From assembly GCA_035048485.1 (NCBI GenBank), contig CM068586.1, positions 30,131,849-30,195,848 on the forward strand: DNA of 64,000 nt, in the 5' to 3' direction. This document shows positions 12,311-24,200 of the stretch, in pieces (the stretch's first letter is position 1; each line of letters opens with the position of its first letter). The translations under genes were made by a program, and so were the position numbers. The DNA is from Pteria penguin (lineage: Eukaryota > Mollusca > Bivalvia > Pterioida > Pteriidae). Under the pieces are notes generated by a model that had not been told where the DNA came from, did no database searches, and saw only the letters and a program-made list of their open reading frames with translations.

Positions 12311-13095
12311 AGGTGCATGATATATATACCAATGATATGGTGCATGATCTATACCAATGATAAGGTACATGCTATATACCAATGATATGGTGCATGATAT
12401 ATAGCAATGATATGGTGCATGATATATATACCAATGATATGGTGCATGATATATAGCAATGATGAAGTACATGGCATATAGCAATGATATGGTGCATGAT
12501 ATATACCAATGATAAGGTACATGCTATATACCAATGATATGGTGCATGATATATACCAATGATATGGTGCATGATATATATACCAATGATATGGTGCATG
12601 ATATATACCAATGATAAGGTACATGCTATATACCAATGATATGGTGCATGATATATACCAATGATATGGTGCATGATATATATACCAATGATATGGTACA
12701 TGATATATATACCAATGATATGGTGCATGATATATACCAATGATAAGGTACATGCTATATACCAATGATATGGTGCATGATATATATACCAATGATATGG
12801 TGCATGATATATACCAATGATATGGTGCATGATATATACCAATGATAAGGTACATGCTATATACCAATGATATGGTGCATGATATATACCAATGATATGG
12901 TGCATGATATATACCAATGATAAGGTACATGCTATATACCAATGATATGGTGCATGATATATACCAGTGATATGGTACATGCTACATAGCAATGATGTGG
13001 TGCATGATATATATACCAATGATAAAGTACATGATATATAGCAATGATGTGATACATGGTATATAGCAATGATAAAGTGTAAGGTATGTAGCAAT
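12311..13095. repeat. Satellite array A, block 2 (diverged subfamily)
   Basis: About 30 units of 25-27 bp differ from block 1 by consistent changes: 'tataCC' for 'tagc', 'tgcatgat' for 'tgtatggt', and alternating 'atggtgcatg' and 'aaggtacatgct' forms. The alternation repeats every four units (about 102 bp) between roughly 12480 and 12930. The change from block 1 to block 2 is abrupt at about 12310-12330. Like block 1, the minus strand lacks stop codons. The array fades out near 13095 in increasingly irregular units. Confidence 0.93.
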
Positions 13096-13365
13096 CATTT
13101 AATATTTCATATAACCCGCATTTTGATTGGTATAAAAATAAGGGATATACCTCATCCACCAAATTTTTTCTCTGATTACGCAACTTCCTGTGTTTTCGTT
13201 ACTGGGACGTCAATATAATTACACGCCATCACAGCAGAAGATTAAAGATGTTGAGAAATAGTGCAGGCCTAACGTACCAATTTCCGAGGATATAAAACAT
13301 GCATAAAAGGAATTAAATGATAAAGAATGAATCTAATTTGCTTTCGTTCAATAGAGGTATACCAT

Positions 13366-13382
13366 GCTGTCCATCCATCCAT

Positions 13383-13432
<50 letters not shown>
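13366..13432. repeat. (CCAT)n-(TATC)n microsatellite
   Basis: A short (CCAT) run passes into about twelve perfect TATC repeats, ending at 13432. A loose AT-rich repeat follows, with 'tatgtcaaataataata' and 'gtatcaagtaata' words to about 13510. Confidence 0.97.
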
Positions 13433-14106
13433 AAATAATAATACAATGTATGTCAAATAATAATAAGAGGTGTATCAAGTAATAATATAATGTGTATCAA
13501 GTAATACTGTAAAGAAACAGCAATGAACACGATTTGAACAAAATTGCTAATCTTTTTCCCAAGGATCATGTATGGAAGATTCCCTGGAGCTATTTATTAG
13601 AAATCGAAGTGAAAAGATCGACGACGACGGACAAAATATTGCCCGACCACAGTAGCTCACTGAATCTTCGACTCGGGTGAGTTTAAAATCTAACACTTCT
13701 GATAATCAATCATATATACAGAAATAGGACCATAGTTTTGGGAAGGGGAGATATAGAAAGCTGTCATTTCTTACAGTAGAATAAAATTATTTAAATAGTG
13801 TTTAAATTAGGGGTATTCCTTATTTGTAAGGGCATTCTCTCGGCAAAAATCACGTTATGTTTGAATTTAGATTGCACTACCAAGGTTTGCACAGTTATCT
13901 TCTACGCACTAAAGGTACTGTTACATTTGTAGTATAACATTGGCATCTTTGGTATAACACTGATCATGAGTAGTAGTTTGTGGACATATTTCGTCGTGTA
14001 TTTTGTCATGAAACAAATGGTTTGGGTGTATTGTCGAACTCTTTTATCAAAAACGGACAAGACATGCAACCACGAGCATCCGGAGATAGAGAAACTTTAA
14101 AACTCC

Positions 14107-14547
14107 GTGGCACAATTGTCGGAACGGATTGTTTTAACACAAAATCTAGTGATATGTAAAACTGAACTCAATTCTAGTGTATATGCTGAAAAATGCGATT
14201 TCCACGCAGGAAGAATGTACACAATGATGAATATACAAACCTCTTGGCAAGGAGCGAAAAGCGTATGTAACAGCATGGGTGCAGATCTGGTCAACTTTTA
14301 CAACTTAGATACTCAAAAGTTTTTGGTTGATTTCGTTGCAGAGTATGACACTGATGTTTGGATTGGCCGTCTCAGAAACATTAACAATGTCTTTGAGTGG
14401 ATAACAGTCAAAGGTTCCAGAAAGATGACGTGGACCTACTGGACTCCCGACGAACGTAAAGATAATTCAACAAAATGCATGCAGATGTGGCGCGAGAAAG
14501 ACTTCAAACGATTTCTGCTCAGACAGGGATCGATTTGTGTGCAGTAA
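14107..14547 (+). CDS. C-type lectin-like domain, incomplete; possible pseudogene
   Basis: The 146-codon frame has CTLD landmarks in order: SWQGAKSVC (Cys54), GADLV, VWIGRLR (84-90), FEW, YWTPDE (111-116), a Cys at 124 and SICVQ at the end (Cys144). The usual W-N/H/E-D then Cys just before the last strand is missing, so one partner of the second disulfide and the Ca2+/sugar-binding residues are lost. The frame opens with GTG. In the same frame, an ATG at 13966 starts a 44-codon peptide with a hydrophobic start, ended by TAA at 14098-14100. Either an intron removes that stop, or the gene is broken. A donor-like 'gtaaac' at 14544 and a strong acceptor at 14681-14682 would replace the stop at 14545 and end at TAA 14708-14710, which overlaps AATAAA at 14706-14711. 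The family assignment is firm; function is unknown. Confidence 0.7.
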   Translation: MAQLSERIVLTQNLVICKTELNSSVYAEKCDFHAGRMYTMMNIQTSWQGAKSVCNSMGADLVNFYNLDTQKFLVDFVAEYDTDVWIGRLRNINNVFEWITVKGSRKMTWTYWTPDERKDNSTKCMQMWREKDFKRFLLRQGSICVQ

Positions 14548-14711
14548 ACCTCTCATTAACAACTAACGGAATTTCATATATAAAGATTGAATTTTATTTT
14601 CTTTTGTTCTACACAAGCAGTATACATATACCATGCTTAACATGTATTGTTATATTATTATATATTTTTTTTTTCTTTCTAGAAACATGGGTCTTTTGAC
14701 AATGGAATAAA

Positions 14712-16805
14712 TCAAAATGAAATAATTTACTTAAAGTTGTATACCCTACAATTCGGTATAATTTTAAAAAATTAGGGCATGTAAAACAAAAACTGTATTT
14801 TTGTCGTATGGCTGAAGTTATTAACTTTGCGTTAATAACATTTTTGTTGCTTCAAACCCCCGGAGATATCAAAATAAAAAGAAAACACTTCGTAAATAAA
14901 GAGGGTATTCCATAAATACAAACATAACCTGACTTCGCTCATGCGCAGTTTAATCAAAAAGAAATACGATGCAAGGAGACTCCAAAAGAAAGCAATTTCA
15001 GTAAGAACTAACTTTAGCAGATTTGAATGCAGATTTTAAAAAGTTACTCGTCGAGTTTATTTACCTCGCCCTCCATGATGCGGCTTCCAAATTAGATCAC
15101 GTGATAAGATGGTTGTAAACATTCTGTTTACAAACATCGCGTTTTACACAGCCGTATCTCACTTAATACGAAGAATTTAATCACAACATATGCAAGGGCT
15201 TTTTTTAAAATATCATGTTTTGGGCTTATACATATAATCAAAATAATTCAGAATAAATTTACCTATAAGATGCGAACATAGGTTATACAGCTTTAAGTAT
15301 TTTCTCAGTTTATGGCGCCGAACCCTGTTAAAGAATTTCCTCCTCTAGTTTCGAGATTTCATTCTTTTGGAACTACAGGTCGATATTTGTAATCTAGTTT
15401 TATTGAATTACACGTTCCCATCTTAAGTAGATCCCAGAGCCACGGTATGGGGATCGGGTGTTCCAAAATGCAGTGAAAATGTAAATGCATGGGGCTTATA
15501 CTTACAGTCGGGTAGGTGACAAGTAAATAGAATTTATTCATTATTAGAAATGGTGGGGGGGGTGTTTTGTTTTTTCGTGCTTTTGCCTGCTGCATCAATC
15601 AAAATCTTAGTTTATACCGTTTTTATTAACTATTGAGGCAACATATAAAATAATAATAAGATGCAAATAGGATCTCAAAACAAGCTGCCTCCAGTTTATA
15701 TTAATTGATTTCTCAAGGCTTCGTGCGATGATTAAAGAAAGTAAAACATTAACGAAATATGATTGAAAAATTAAAAATATACCGTTTTCTTTGGATATGA
15801 GGAAAGTTTGAATAATTCATTTTGAAATCAAATACTTTAGGTAATCTTTCAATAAGGACAAAATAAGACATCAAGGAAAATAATTTTGTTATGGTTATTT
15901 CTTAAACCAAAATGCATGTCACCTTAGATGATCTTGATGTTTGTGACTGTAAAGTTTGGGATTGTACAATATGCCTCCCCTTAAAGGATTTATCTTCCCT
16001 AGTTATAAATATAAAAAAACATAAAGTGCAGAAAAACTGCACAGTGAACTTCAATTGATAAATTACAATATTACGGAACTTTTAACCTTGAGTTTTTCCA
16101 AAATTTTGTCGTTTGTGAAAAAATATGAACAAAATATAGTAATCCCCATAAGGTTCAATACAAATTTTAATAATCCGTATTGGACCAAATAACATTATTT
16201 TCAAGAAATCCTTTCGGTAAAAGGTCTTATTTTGTAAGATGCTTCAAAATAATTCATTTTAAGATAAAAGTTGTATTTATTGATATCTCTCTTGTGTAAA
16301 ATATGGATAGATTAATATAAAATGACGATTGCGTATTTCTTCTGTTTTGTATCATGTAGTTTTAGTTACTAATATGTGTTAGAAATGTGTTAAAATTAAT
16401 TAAAACATGTGAATGCTAATTTCAGATTAAATCAACTATGAAATAACGGAATTCCGCTAGTTGATGTATGCTCATTTCAATACTAGAGGATGTTGTCTAG
16501 TGTAATCAATCTATTGTCAAGTTGCGGGAAAATGTTTGGTTAGCAGATTGATGGGGTCTGAGGTACTTTTTGTCTGACAACGTGGTCAAAAAATCTCTCA
16601 GGAAGCCTGATATTCAACGTTAGATATGATATGTATAATAAAATTCAGTTGTAAAAATACCAGGAAATTCATGTTTAAATGGTCAGCTTTGATTGTTTCC
16701 GGAAATTTTCTACCCTGAGCCCACTTTTCCCGGGATGGGATATATATATATGTTAGGGCTATTCTTTCCATGAGAGGGATCTATGCTACAACAAGGGTCG
16801 TAACT
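14712..16805. other. AT-rich stretch, no gene recognised
   Basis: No coding exon, RNA gene or element with recognisable ends was seen. There is a G-run near 15553-15560 and a short TA run near 16741-16750. This stretch separates the lectin-like locus from satellite array B. Confidence 0.5.
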
Positions 16806-16851
16806 CGGTCACACCTGTATAAATAGATCCCGTTACTGCTGTATCAGTGGG

Positions 16852-19030
16852 CCCCGTTCCTATTGTATAAGTGGGCCCGTTATTGCTGTATACGTTGGTC
16901 CCGTTACTGCTGTACTAGTGGGTCCCGTTGCTGCTGTATAAGTTGGTCCCGTTACTGCTGTATAAGTGGGTCTTGTTACTGCTGTATAAGTGGGCCCCGT
17001 TGGTATTGTACAAGTGGGCCTGTTATTGCTGTATACGTTGGTCCCCTTACTGTTGTATAAGTGAGCCACGTTACTGCTGTATAAGTTGGTCCCGTTATTC
17101 CTGTATAAGTTGGTCCCGTTATTGCTGTATAAGTGGTTCCCGTTACTGCTGTATAAGTGGTTCATGTTACTGCTGTATAAGTTGGTCCCGTTACTGCTGT
17201 ATAAGTGGTTCCCGTTAATGCTGTATAAGTGGTTCCCGTTACTGCTGTATAAGTGGGTGATGTTACTGCTGTATAAGTGGGTCCCGTTACTGCTGTATAA
17301 GTGGTTCCCGTTACTGCTGTATAAGTGGTTCCCGTCACTGCTGTATAAGTGGGTCCTGTTACTGCTGTATAAGTTGGTCCCGTTACTGCTGTATAAGTGG
17401 TTCCCGTTACTGCTGTATAAGTGGTTCCCGTTACTGCTGTATAAGTTGGTCCCGTTACTGCTGTATAAGTGGTTCCCGTTACTGCTGTATAAGTGGTTCC
17501 CGTTACTGCTGTATAAGTGGTTCCCGTTACTGCTGTATAAGTGGGTCCTGTTACTGCTGTATAAGTTGGTCCCGTTACTGCTGTATAAGTGGTTCCCGTT
17601 ACTGCTGTATAAGTGGTTCCCGGTACTGCTGTATAAGTGGTTCCCGTTACTGCTGTATAAGTGGGTCCCGTTACTACTGTATAATTGGGCCCGTTATTGC
17701 TGTATAATTGTGTCTCGTTACGGTTGTATAAGTGGGCCCAGTTACTGCTGTATAAGTTGGTCCCGTTACTGTTGTATAAGTGGGTCACTTTTCTGCTGTA
17801 TAAGTGGTACCGTTACTGCTATATAAGTGGGTCCTGTTATTGCTGTATAAGTGGGCCCTGTTACTGTTATATAAGTAGCCTCGTTACTGTTGTATAAATT
17901 GGTCCCGTTACTGTTGTATAAGTGGGCCACGTTACTGTTGTATAAGTGGGTCCCGTTATTGCTGTATAAGTGGGTCCTGTTACTGTTGTATAAGTGGGCC
18001 ACGTTACTGTTCTATAAGTGGGTCCCGTTACTGCTGTATAAGTGGGTCCTGTTACTGCTGTATAAGTTGAGCCTGTTATTGCTGTATAAGTGGTTCCCAT
18101 TACTGCTGTATAAGTGGGTCCCGTTACTGCTGTATAAGTAGTTCCCGTTACTGCTGTATAAGTGGGTCCCGTTACTGCTGTATCAGTGGGCCCCGTTCCT
18201 ATTGTATAAGTGGGCCCGTTATTGTTGTATACGTTGGTCCCGTTACTGCTGTACTAGTGGGTCCCGTTGCTGCTGTTTAAGTTGGTCCCGTTACTGCTGT
18301 ATAAGTGGGTCTTGTTACTGCTGTATAAGTGGGCCCCGTTGGTATTGTACAAGTGGGCCTGTTATTGTTGTATACGTTGGTCCCCTTACTGTTGTATAAG
18401 TGAGCCACGTTACTGCTGTATAAGTTGGTCCCGTTATTCCTGTATAAGTTGGTCCCGTTATTGCTGTATAAGTGGTTCCCGTTACTGCTGTATAAGTGGT
18501 TCCCGTTACTGCTGTATAAGTTGGTCCCGTTACTGCTGTATAAGTGGTTCCCGTTACTGCTGTATAAGTGGGTCCTGTTACTGCTGTATAAGTGGGTCCC
18601 GTTACTGCTGTATAAGTGGTTCCCGTTACTGCTGTATAAGTGGTTCCCGTCACTGCTGTATAAGTGGGTCCTGTTACTGCTGTATAAGTTGGTCCCGTTA
18701 CTGCTGTATAAGTGGTTCCCGTTACTGCTGTATAAGTGGTTCCCGTTACTGCTGTATAAGTGGTTCCCGTTACTGCTGTATAAGTGGGTCCCTTTACTAC
18801 TGTATAATTGGGCCCGTTATTGCTGTATAATTGTGTCTCGTTACGGTTGTATAAGTGGGCCCAGTTACTGCTGTATAAGTTGGTCCCTTTACTGTTGTAT
18901 AAGTGGGTCACTTTTCTGCTGTATAAGTGGTACCGTTACTGCTATATAAGTGGGTCCTGTTATTGCTGTATAAGTGGGCCCTGTTACTGTTATATAAGTA
19001 GCCTCGTTACTGTTGTATAAATTGGTCCCT
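16852..19030. repeat. Higher-order duplication at the left end of array B
   Basis: A run of unusual units ('ccccgttcctattg', 'tactagtggg', 'ggtattgtac') at 16852-17060 recurs at 18191-18400 with a constant 1339-bp offset. The marker 'ataattgggc' followed by 'gtgtctcgttacgg' is at 17681 and 18804, an offset of 1123, so nine units (216 bp) were lost or gained between the copies. Confidence 0.85.
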
Positions 19031-21262
19031 TTACTGTTGTATAAGTGGGCCACGTTACTGTTGTATAAGTGGGTCCCGTTATTGCTGTATAAGTGGGTCC
19101 AGTTACTGTTGTATAAGTGGGCCACGTTACTGTTCTATAAGTGGGTCCCGTTACTGCTGTACAAGTGGGTCCTGTTACTGCTGTATAAGTCGAGCCTGTT
19201 ATTGCTGTATAAGTGGTTCCCATTACTGCTGTATAAGTGGGTCCCGTTACTGCTGTATAAGTGGTTCCCGTTACTGCTGTATAAGTGGGTCCCGTTACTG
19301 CTGTATAAGTCGGTCCTGTTATTGCTGTATAAGTGGGCCCTGTTATTGCTGTATAAGTGGTTCCATTATTGTTGTATAAGTTGGTCCCGTTACTACTGTA
19401 TAAGTTGGTCCCGTTACTGTTGTATAAGTTGAGCCCGTTACTGCTATATAAGTGGGTCCTGTTATTGCTGTATAAGTGGGCCCTGTTACTGCTGTATAAG
19501 TGGTCCCGTTACTGTTGTATAAGTGGTTCCCGTTACTGTTGTATAAGTTGGTCCCGTTACTGCTGTATAAGTTGAGCCCGTTACTGCTATATAAGTGGGT
19601 CCTGTTATTGCTGTATAAGTAGGCCCTGTTACTGCTGTATAAGTGGTCCCGTTACTGCTGTATAAGTGGGTCCCGTTACTGCTGTATAAGTTGGTCCCGT
19701 TACTGCTGTATAAGTTGAGCCCGTTACTGCTATATAAGTGGTTCCCGTTACTGCTGTATAAGTGGGCCCTGTTACTGCTGTATAAGTGGTCCCGTTACTG
19801 CTGTATAAGTTGGTCCCATTATTGCTGTAACAGTTAGTCAACTTAGTGTCTTTACTAATGGTATATGTCGCCCTGTTACTGCTGTATAAGTGTGTCCCGT
19901 TACTGTTGTATAAGTGGGTCCCGTTACTGCTGTATAAGTTGGTCCCGTTACTGCTGTGTAAGTGGGCCCTGTTACTGTTATATAAGTTGGTCCCATTACT
20001 GCTGTATAAGTGGTTCCCGTTACTGCTGTATAAGTGATACCCGTTACTGCTATATAAGTGGTTCCCGTTACTGCTGTATAAGTGGTTCCCGTTACTGCTG
20101 TATAAGTGGTTCCCATTACTGCTGTATAAGTGGGTCCCGGTACTGCTGTATCATTGGTCCCGTTACTGCTGTATAAGTGGGTCCCGTTACTGCTGTATAA
20201 GTAGTTCCCGTTATTGCTGTATAAGTGGTTCCCGTTACTGCTGTGTAAGTGGTTCCCGTTACTACTGTATAAGTGTGTCCCGTTACTGCTGTATAAGTTG
20301 GTCCCGTTACTGCTGTATAAGTTGAGCCCGTTACTGCTATATAAGTGGGTCCTGTTATTGCTGTATAAGTAGGCCCTGTTACTGCTGTATAAGTTGGTCC
20401 CGTTACTGCTGTATAAGTTGGTCCCGTTACTGCTGTATAAGTTGGTCCCATTATTGCTGTAACAGTTAGTCAACTTAGTGTCTTTACTAACTGTATATGT
20501 CGCCCTGTTACTGCTGTATAAGTGGGTCCCGTTACCGCTGTATAAGATGGTCCCGTTACTGCTGTATAAGTGGGCCCTGTTACTGTTATATAAGTTGGTC
20601 CCTTTACTGCTGTATAAGTGGTTCCCGTTATTGCTGTATAAGTGGTTCCCGTTAATGCTGTATAAGTGGGTCCCTTTACTGCTGTATAAGTGGTTCCCAT
20701 TACTGCTGTATAAGTGGGTCCCGTTACTGCTGTATAAGTGGGTCCTGTTATTGCTGTATAAGTGGGCCCTGTTACTGCTGTATAAGTGGTCCCATTACTG
20801 TTGTATAAGTTGGTCCCGTTACTGCTGTATAAGTGGTTCCCGTTACTGCTGTATAAGTGGTTCCCGTTACTGCTGTATAAGTGGGTCCCTTTACTGCTGT
20901 ATAAGTGGTTCCCATTACTGCTGTATAAGTGGGTCCCGTTACTGCTGTATCATTGGTCCCGTTACTGCTGTATAAGTTGGTCCCGTTATTGCTGTATAAG
21001 TGGCTCCCGTTACTGCTGTATAAGTGGTTCCCGTTACTGCTGTATAAGTGGTTCCCGTTACTGCTGTGTAAGTGGTTCCCGTTACTGCTGTATAAGTGGG
21101 TCCCGTTACTGCTGTATAAGTTGGTCCCGTTACTGCTGTATAAGTTGGTCCCGTTACTGCTGTATAAGTGGGTCCTCTTATTGCTGTATAAGTGGGCCCT
21201 GTTACTGCTGTATAAGTGATTCCCATTACTGCTGTATCAGTTGGTCCCGTTATTGCTGTAAC
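18804..21262. repeat. ~2.5-kb segment duplicated inside array B (copy 1; copy 2 at 24407-26912)
   Basis: Variant landmarks match copy 2 at nearly constant offset. 'ataattggg' is at 18804 and 24407, 'taccg' at 18931 and 24534, and the hairpin module at 19831 and 25434 (all offset 5603). The next module is at 20463 and 26090 and the rare 'ggctcccg' unit at 21002 and 26629 (offset 5627). The module after that is at 21262 and 26912 (offset 5650). Each step is one unit of 23-24 bp. The duplication is therefore large and later altered by single-unit indels. Confidence 0.85.
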
Positions 21263-24200
21263 AGTTAGTCAACTTAGTGTCTTTACTAACTGTATATATC
21301 GCCCTGTTACTGCTGTATAAGTGGGTCCCGTTACCGCTGTATAAGTTGGTCCCGTTACTGCTGTATACGTGGGCCCTGTTACTGTTATATAAGTTGGTCC
21401 CGTTACTGCTGTATAAGTGGTTCCCGTTACTGCTGTATAAGTGGTTCCCGTTACTGCTGTATAAGTGGGTCCCGTTACTGCTGTATAAGTTGGTCCCGTT
21501 ACTGCTGTATAAGTGGTTCCCGTTACTGCTGTATAAGTGGTTCCCGTTACTGCTGTATAAGTGGGTCCCGTTACCGCTGTATAAGTTGGTCCCGTTACTG
21601 CTGTATAAGTGGGCCCTGTTACTGTTATATAAGTTGGTCCCGTTACTGCTGTATAAGTGGTTCCCGTTACTGCTGTATAAGTGGTTCCCGTTACTGCTGT
21701 ATAAGTGGGTCCCTTTACTGCTGTATAAGTGGTTCCCATTACTGCTGTATAAGTGGGTCCCGTTACTGCTGTATAAGTGGGTCCCGATACTACTGTATAA
21801 TTGGGCCCGTTATTGCTGTATAAGTGTGTCTCGTTACGGTTGTATAAGGGGGCCCAGTTACTGCTGTATAAGTTGGTCCCGTTACTGCTGTATAAGTGGT
21901 TCCCGTTACTGCTGTATAAGTGGGTCCCTTTACTGCTGTATAAGTTGTTCCCATTACTGCTGTATAAGTGGGTCCCGTTACTGCTGTATCATTGGTCCTG
22001 TTACTGCTGTATAAGTTGGTCCCGTTATTGCTGTATAAGTGGGTCCCGTTACTGCTGTATAAGTAGTTCCCGTTACTGCTGTATAAGTGATTCCCGTTAC
22101 TGCTGCGTAAGTGGTTCCCGTTACTGCTGTATAAGTGGGTCCCGTTACTGCTGTATAAGTTGGTCCCGTTACTACTGTATAAGTTGAGCCTGTTACTGCT
22201 ATATAAGTGGGTCCTGTTATTGCTGTATAAGTGGGCCCTGTTACTGCTGTATAAGTGGTCCCGTTACTGCTGTATAAGTTGGTCCCGTTACTGCTGTATA
22301 AGTTGGTCCCATTATTGCTGTAACAGTTAGTCAACTTAGTGTCTTTACTAACTGTATATGTCGCCCTGTTACTGCTGTATAAGTGGGTCCGGTTACCGCT
22401 GTATAAGTTGGTCCCGTTACTGCTGTATAAGTGGGCCCTGCTGCTGTTATATAAGTTGGTCCCGTTACTGCTGTATAAGTGGTTCCCGTTACTGTTGTAT
22501 AAGTGGTTCCCGTTACTGTTGTATAGGTGGGTCCGTTTACTGCTGTATAAGTGGTTCCCATTACTGCTGTATAAGTGGGTCCCGTTACTGCTGTATAAGT
22601 GGGTGCTGTTATTGTTGTATAAGTGGGCCCTGTTACTGCTGTATAAGTGGTCCCATTACTGTTGTATAAGTAGTTCCCGTTACTGCTATATAAGTGATTC
22701 CCGTTACTGCTGTGTAAGTGGTTTCCGTTACTGCTGTATAAGTGGGTCCCGTTACTGCTGTATAAGTTGGTCCCGTTACTGCTGTATAAGTTGAGCCCGT
22801 TACTGCTATATAAGTGGGTCCTGTTATTGCTGTATAAGTGGGCCCTGTTACTGCTGTATAAGTGGTCCCATTACTGTTGTATAAGTAGTTCCCGTTACTG
22901 CTATATAAGTGATTCCCGTTACTGCTGTGTAAGTGGTTCCCGTTACTGCTGTATAAGTGGGTCCCGTTACTGCTGTATAAGTTGGTCCCGTTACTGCTGT
23001 ATAAGTTGAGTCCGTTACTGCTATATAAGTGGGTCCTGTTATTGCTGTATAAGTGGGCCCTGTTACTGCTGTATAAGTTGTCCCGTTACTGCTGTAGAAG
23101 TTGGTCCCGTTACTGCTGTATAAGTTGGTCCCATTATTGCTGTAACAGTTAGTCAACTTAGTGTCTTTACTAGCTGTATATGTCGCCCTGTTACTGCTGT
23201 ATAAGTGGGTCCGGTTACCGCTGTATAAGTTGTTCCCGTTACTGCTGTATAAGTGGGCCCTGTTACTGTTATATAAGTTGGTCCCGTTACTGCTGTATAA
23301 GTGGTTCCCGTTACTGTTGTATAAGTGGTTCCCGTTACTGCTGTATAAGTGGGTCCCTCTACTGCTGTATAAGTGGTTCCCATTACTGCTGTATAAGTGG
23401 GTCCCGTTACTGCTGTATAAATGGGTGCTGTTATTGCTGTATAAGTGGGCCCTGTTACTGCTGTATAAATGGTCCCATTACTGTTGTATAAGTTGGTCCC
23501 GTTACTGCTGTATAAGTGGTTCCTGTTACTGCTGTATAAGTGGGTCCCTTTACTGCTGTATAAGTGGTTCCCATTACTGCTGTATAAGTGGGTCCCGTTA
23601 CTGCTGTATCATTGGTCCCGTTACTGCTGTATAAGTTGGTCCCGTTATTGCTGTATAAGTGGGTCCCGTTACTGCTGTATAAGTGGTTCCCGTTACTGCT
23701 GTATAAGTGGTTCCCGTTACTGCTGTGTAAGTGGTTCCCGTTACTGCTGTATAAGTGGGTCCCGTTACTGCTGTATAAGTTGGTCCCGTTACTGCTGTAT
23801 AAGTTGAGCCCGTTACTGCTATATAAGTGGGTCCTGTTATTGCTGTATAAGTGGGCCCTGTTACTGCTGTATAAGTGGTCCCGTTACTGCTGTATAAGTT
23901 GGTCCCGTTACTGCTGTATAAGTTGGTCCCATTATTGCTGTAACAGTTAGTCAACTTAGTGTCTTTACTAACTGTATATGTCGCCCTGTTACTGCTGTAT
24001 AAGTGGGTCCCGTTACCGCTGTATAAGTTGGTGCAGTTACTGCTGTATAAGTGGGCCCTGTTACCGCTGTATAAGTTGGTCCCGTTACTGCTGTATAAGT
24101 GGTTCCCGTTACTGCTGTATAAGTGGTTCCCGTTACTGCTGTATAAGTGGGTCCCGTTACTGCTGTATAAGTTGGTCCCGTTACTGCTGTATAAGTGGTT

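Noticed and set aside
8760..13183. Very long minus-strand open frames (up to 978 codons) with a 25-residue repeat
   Set aside because: The 25-bp unit has no stop codon on its minus strand in any frame, so all three frames stay open. Frames overlap each other, there is no start context or splice signal, and unit-length changes shift the frame freely.
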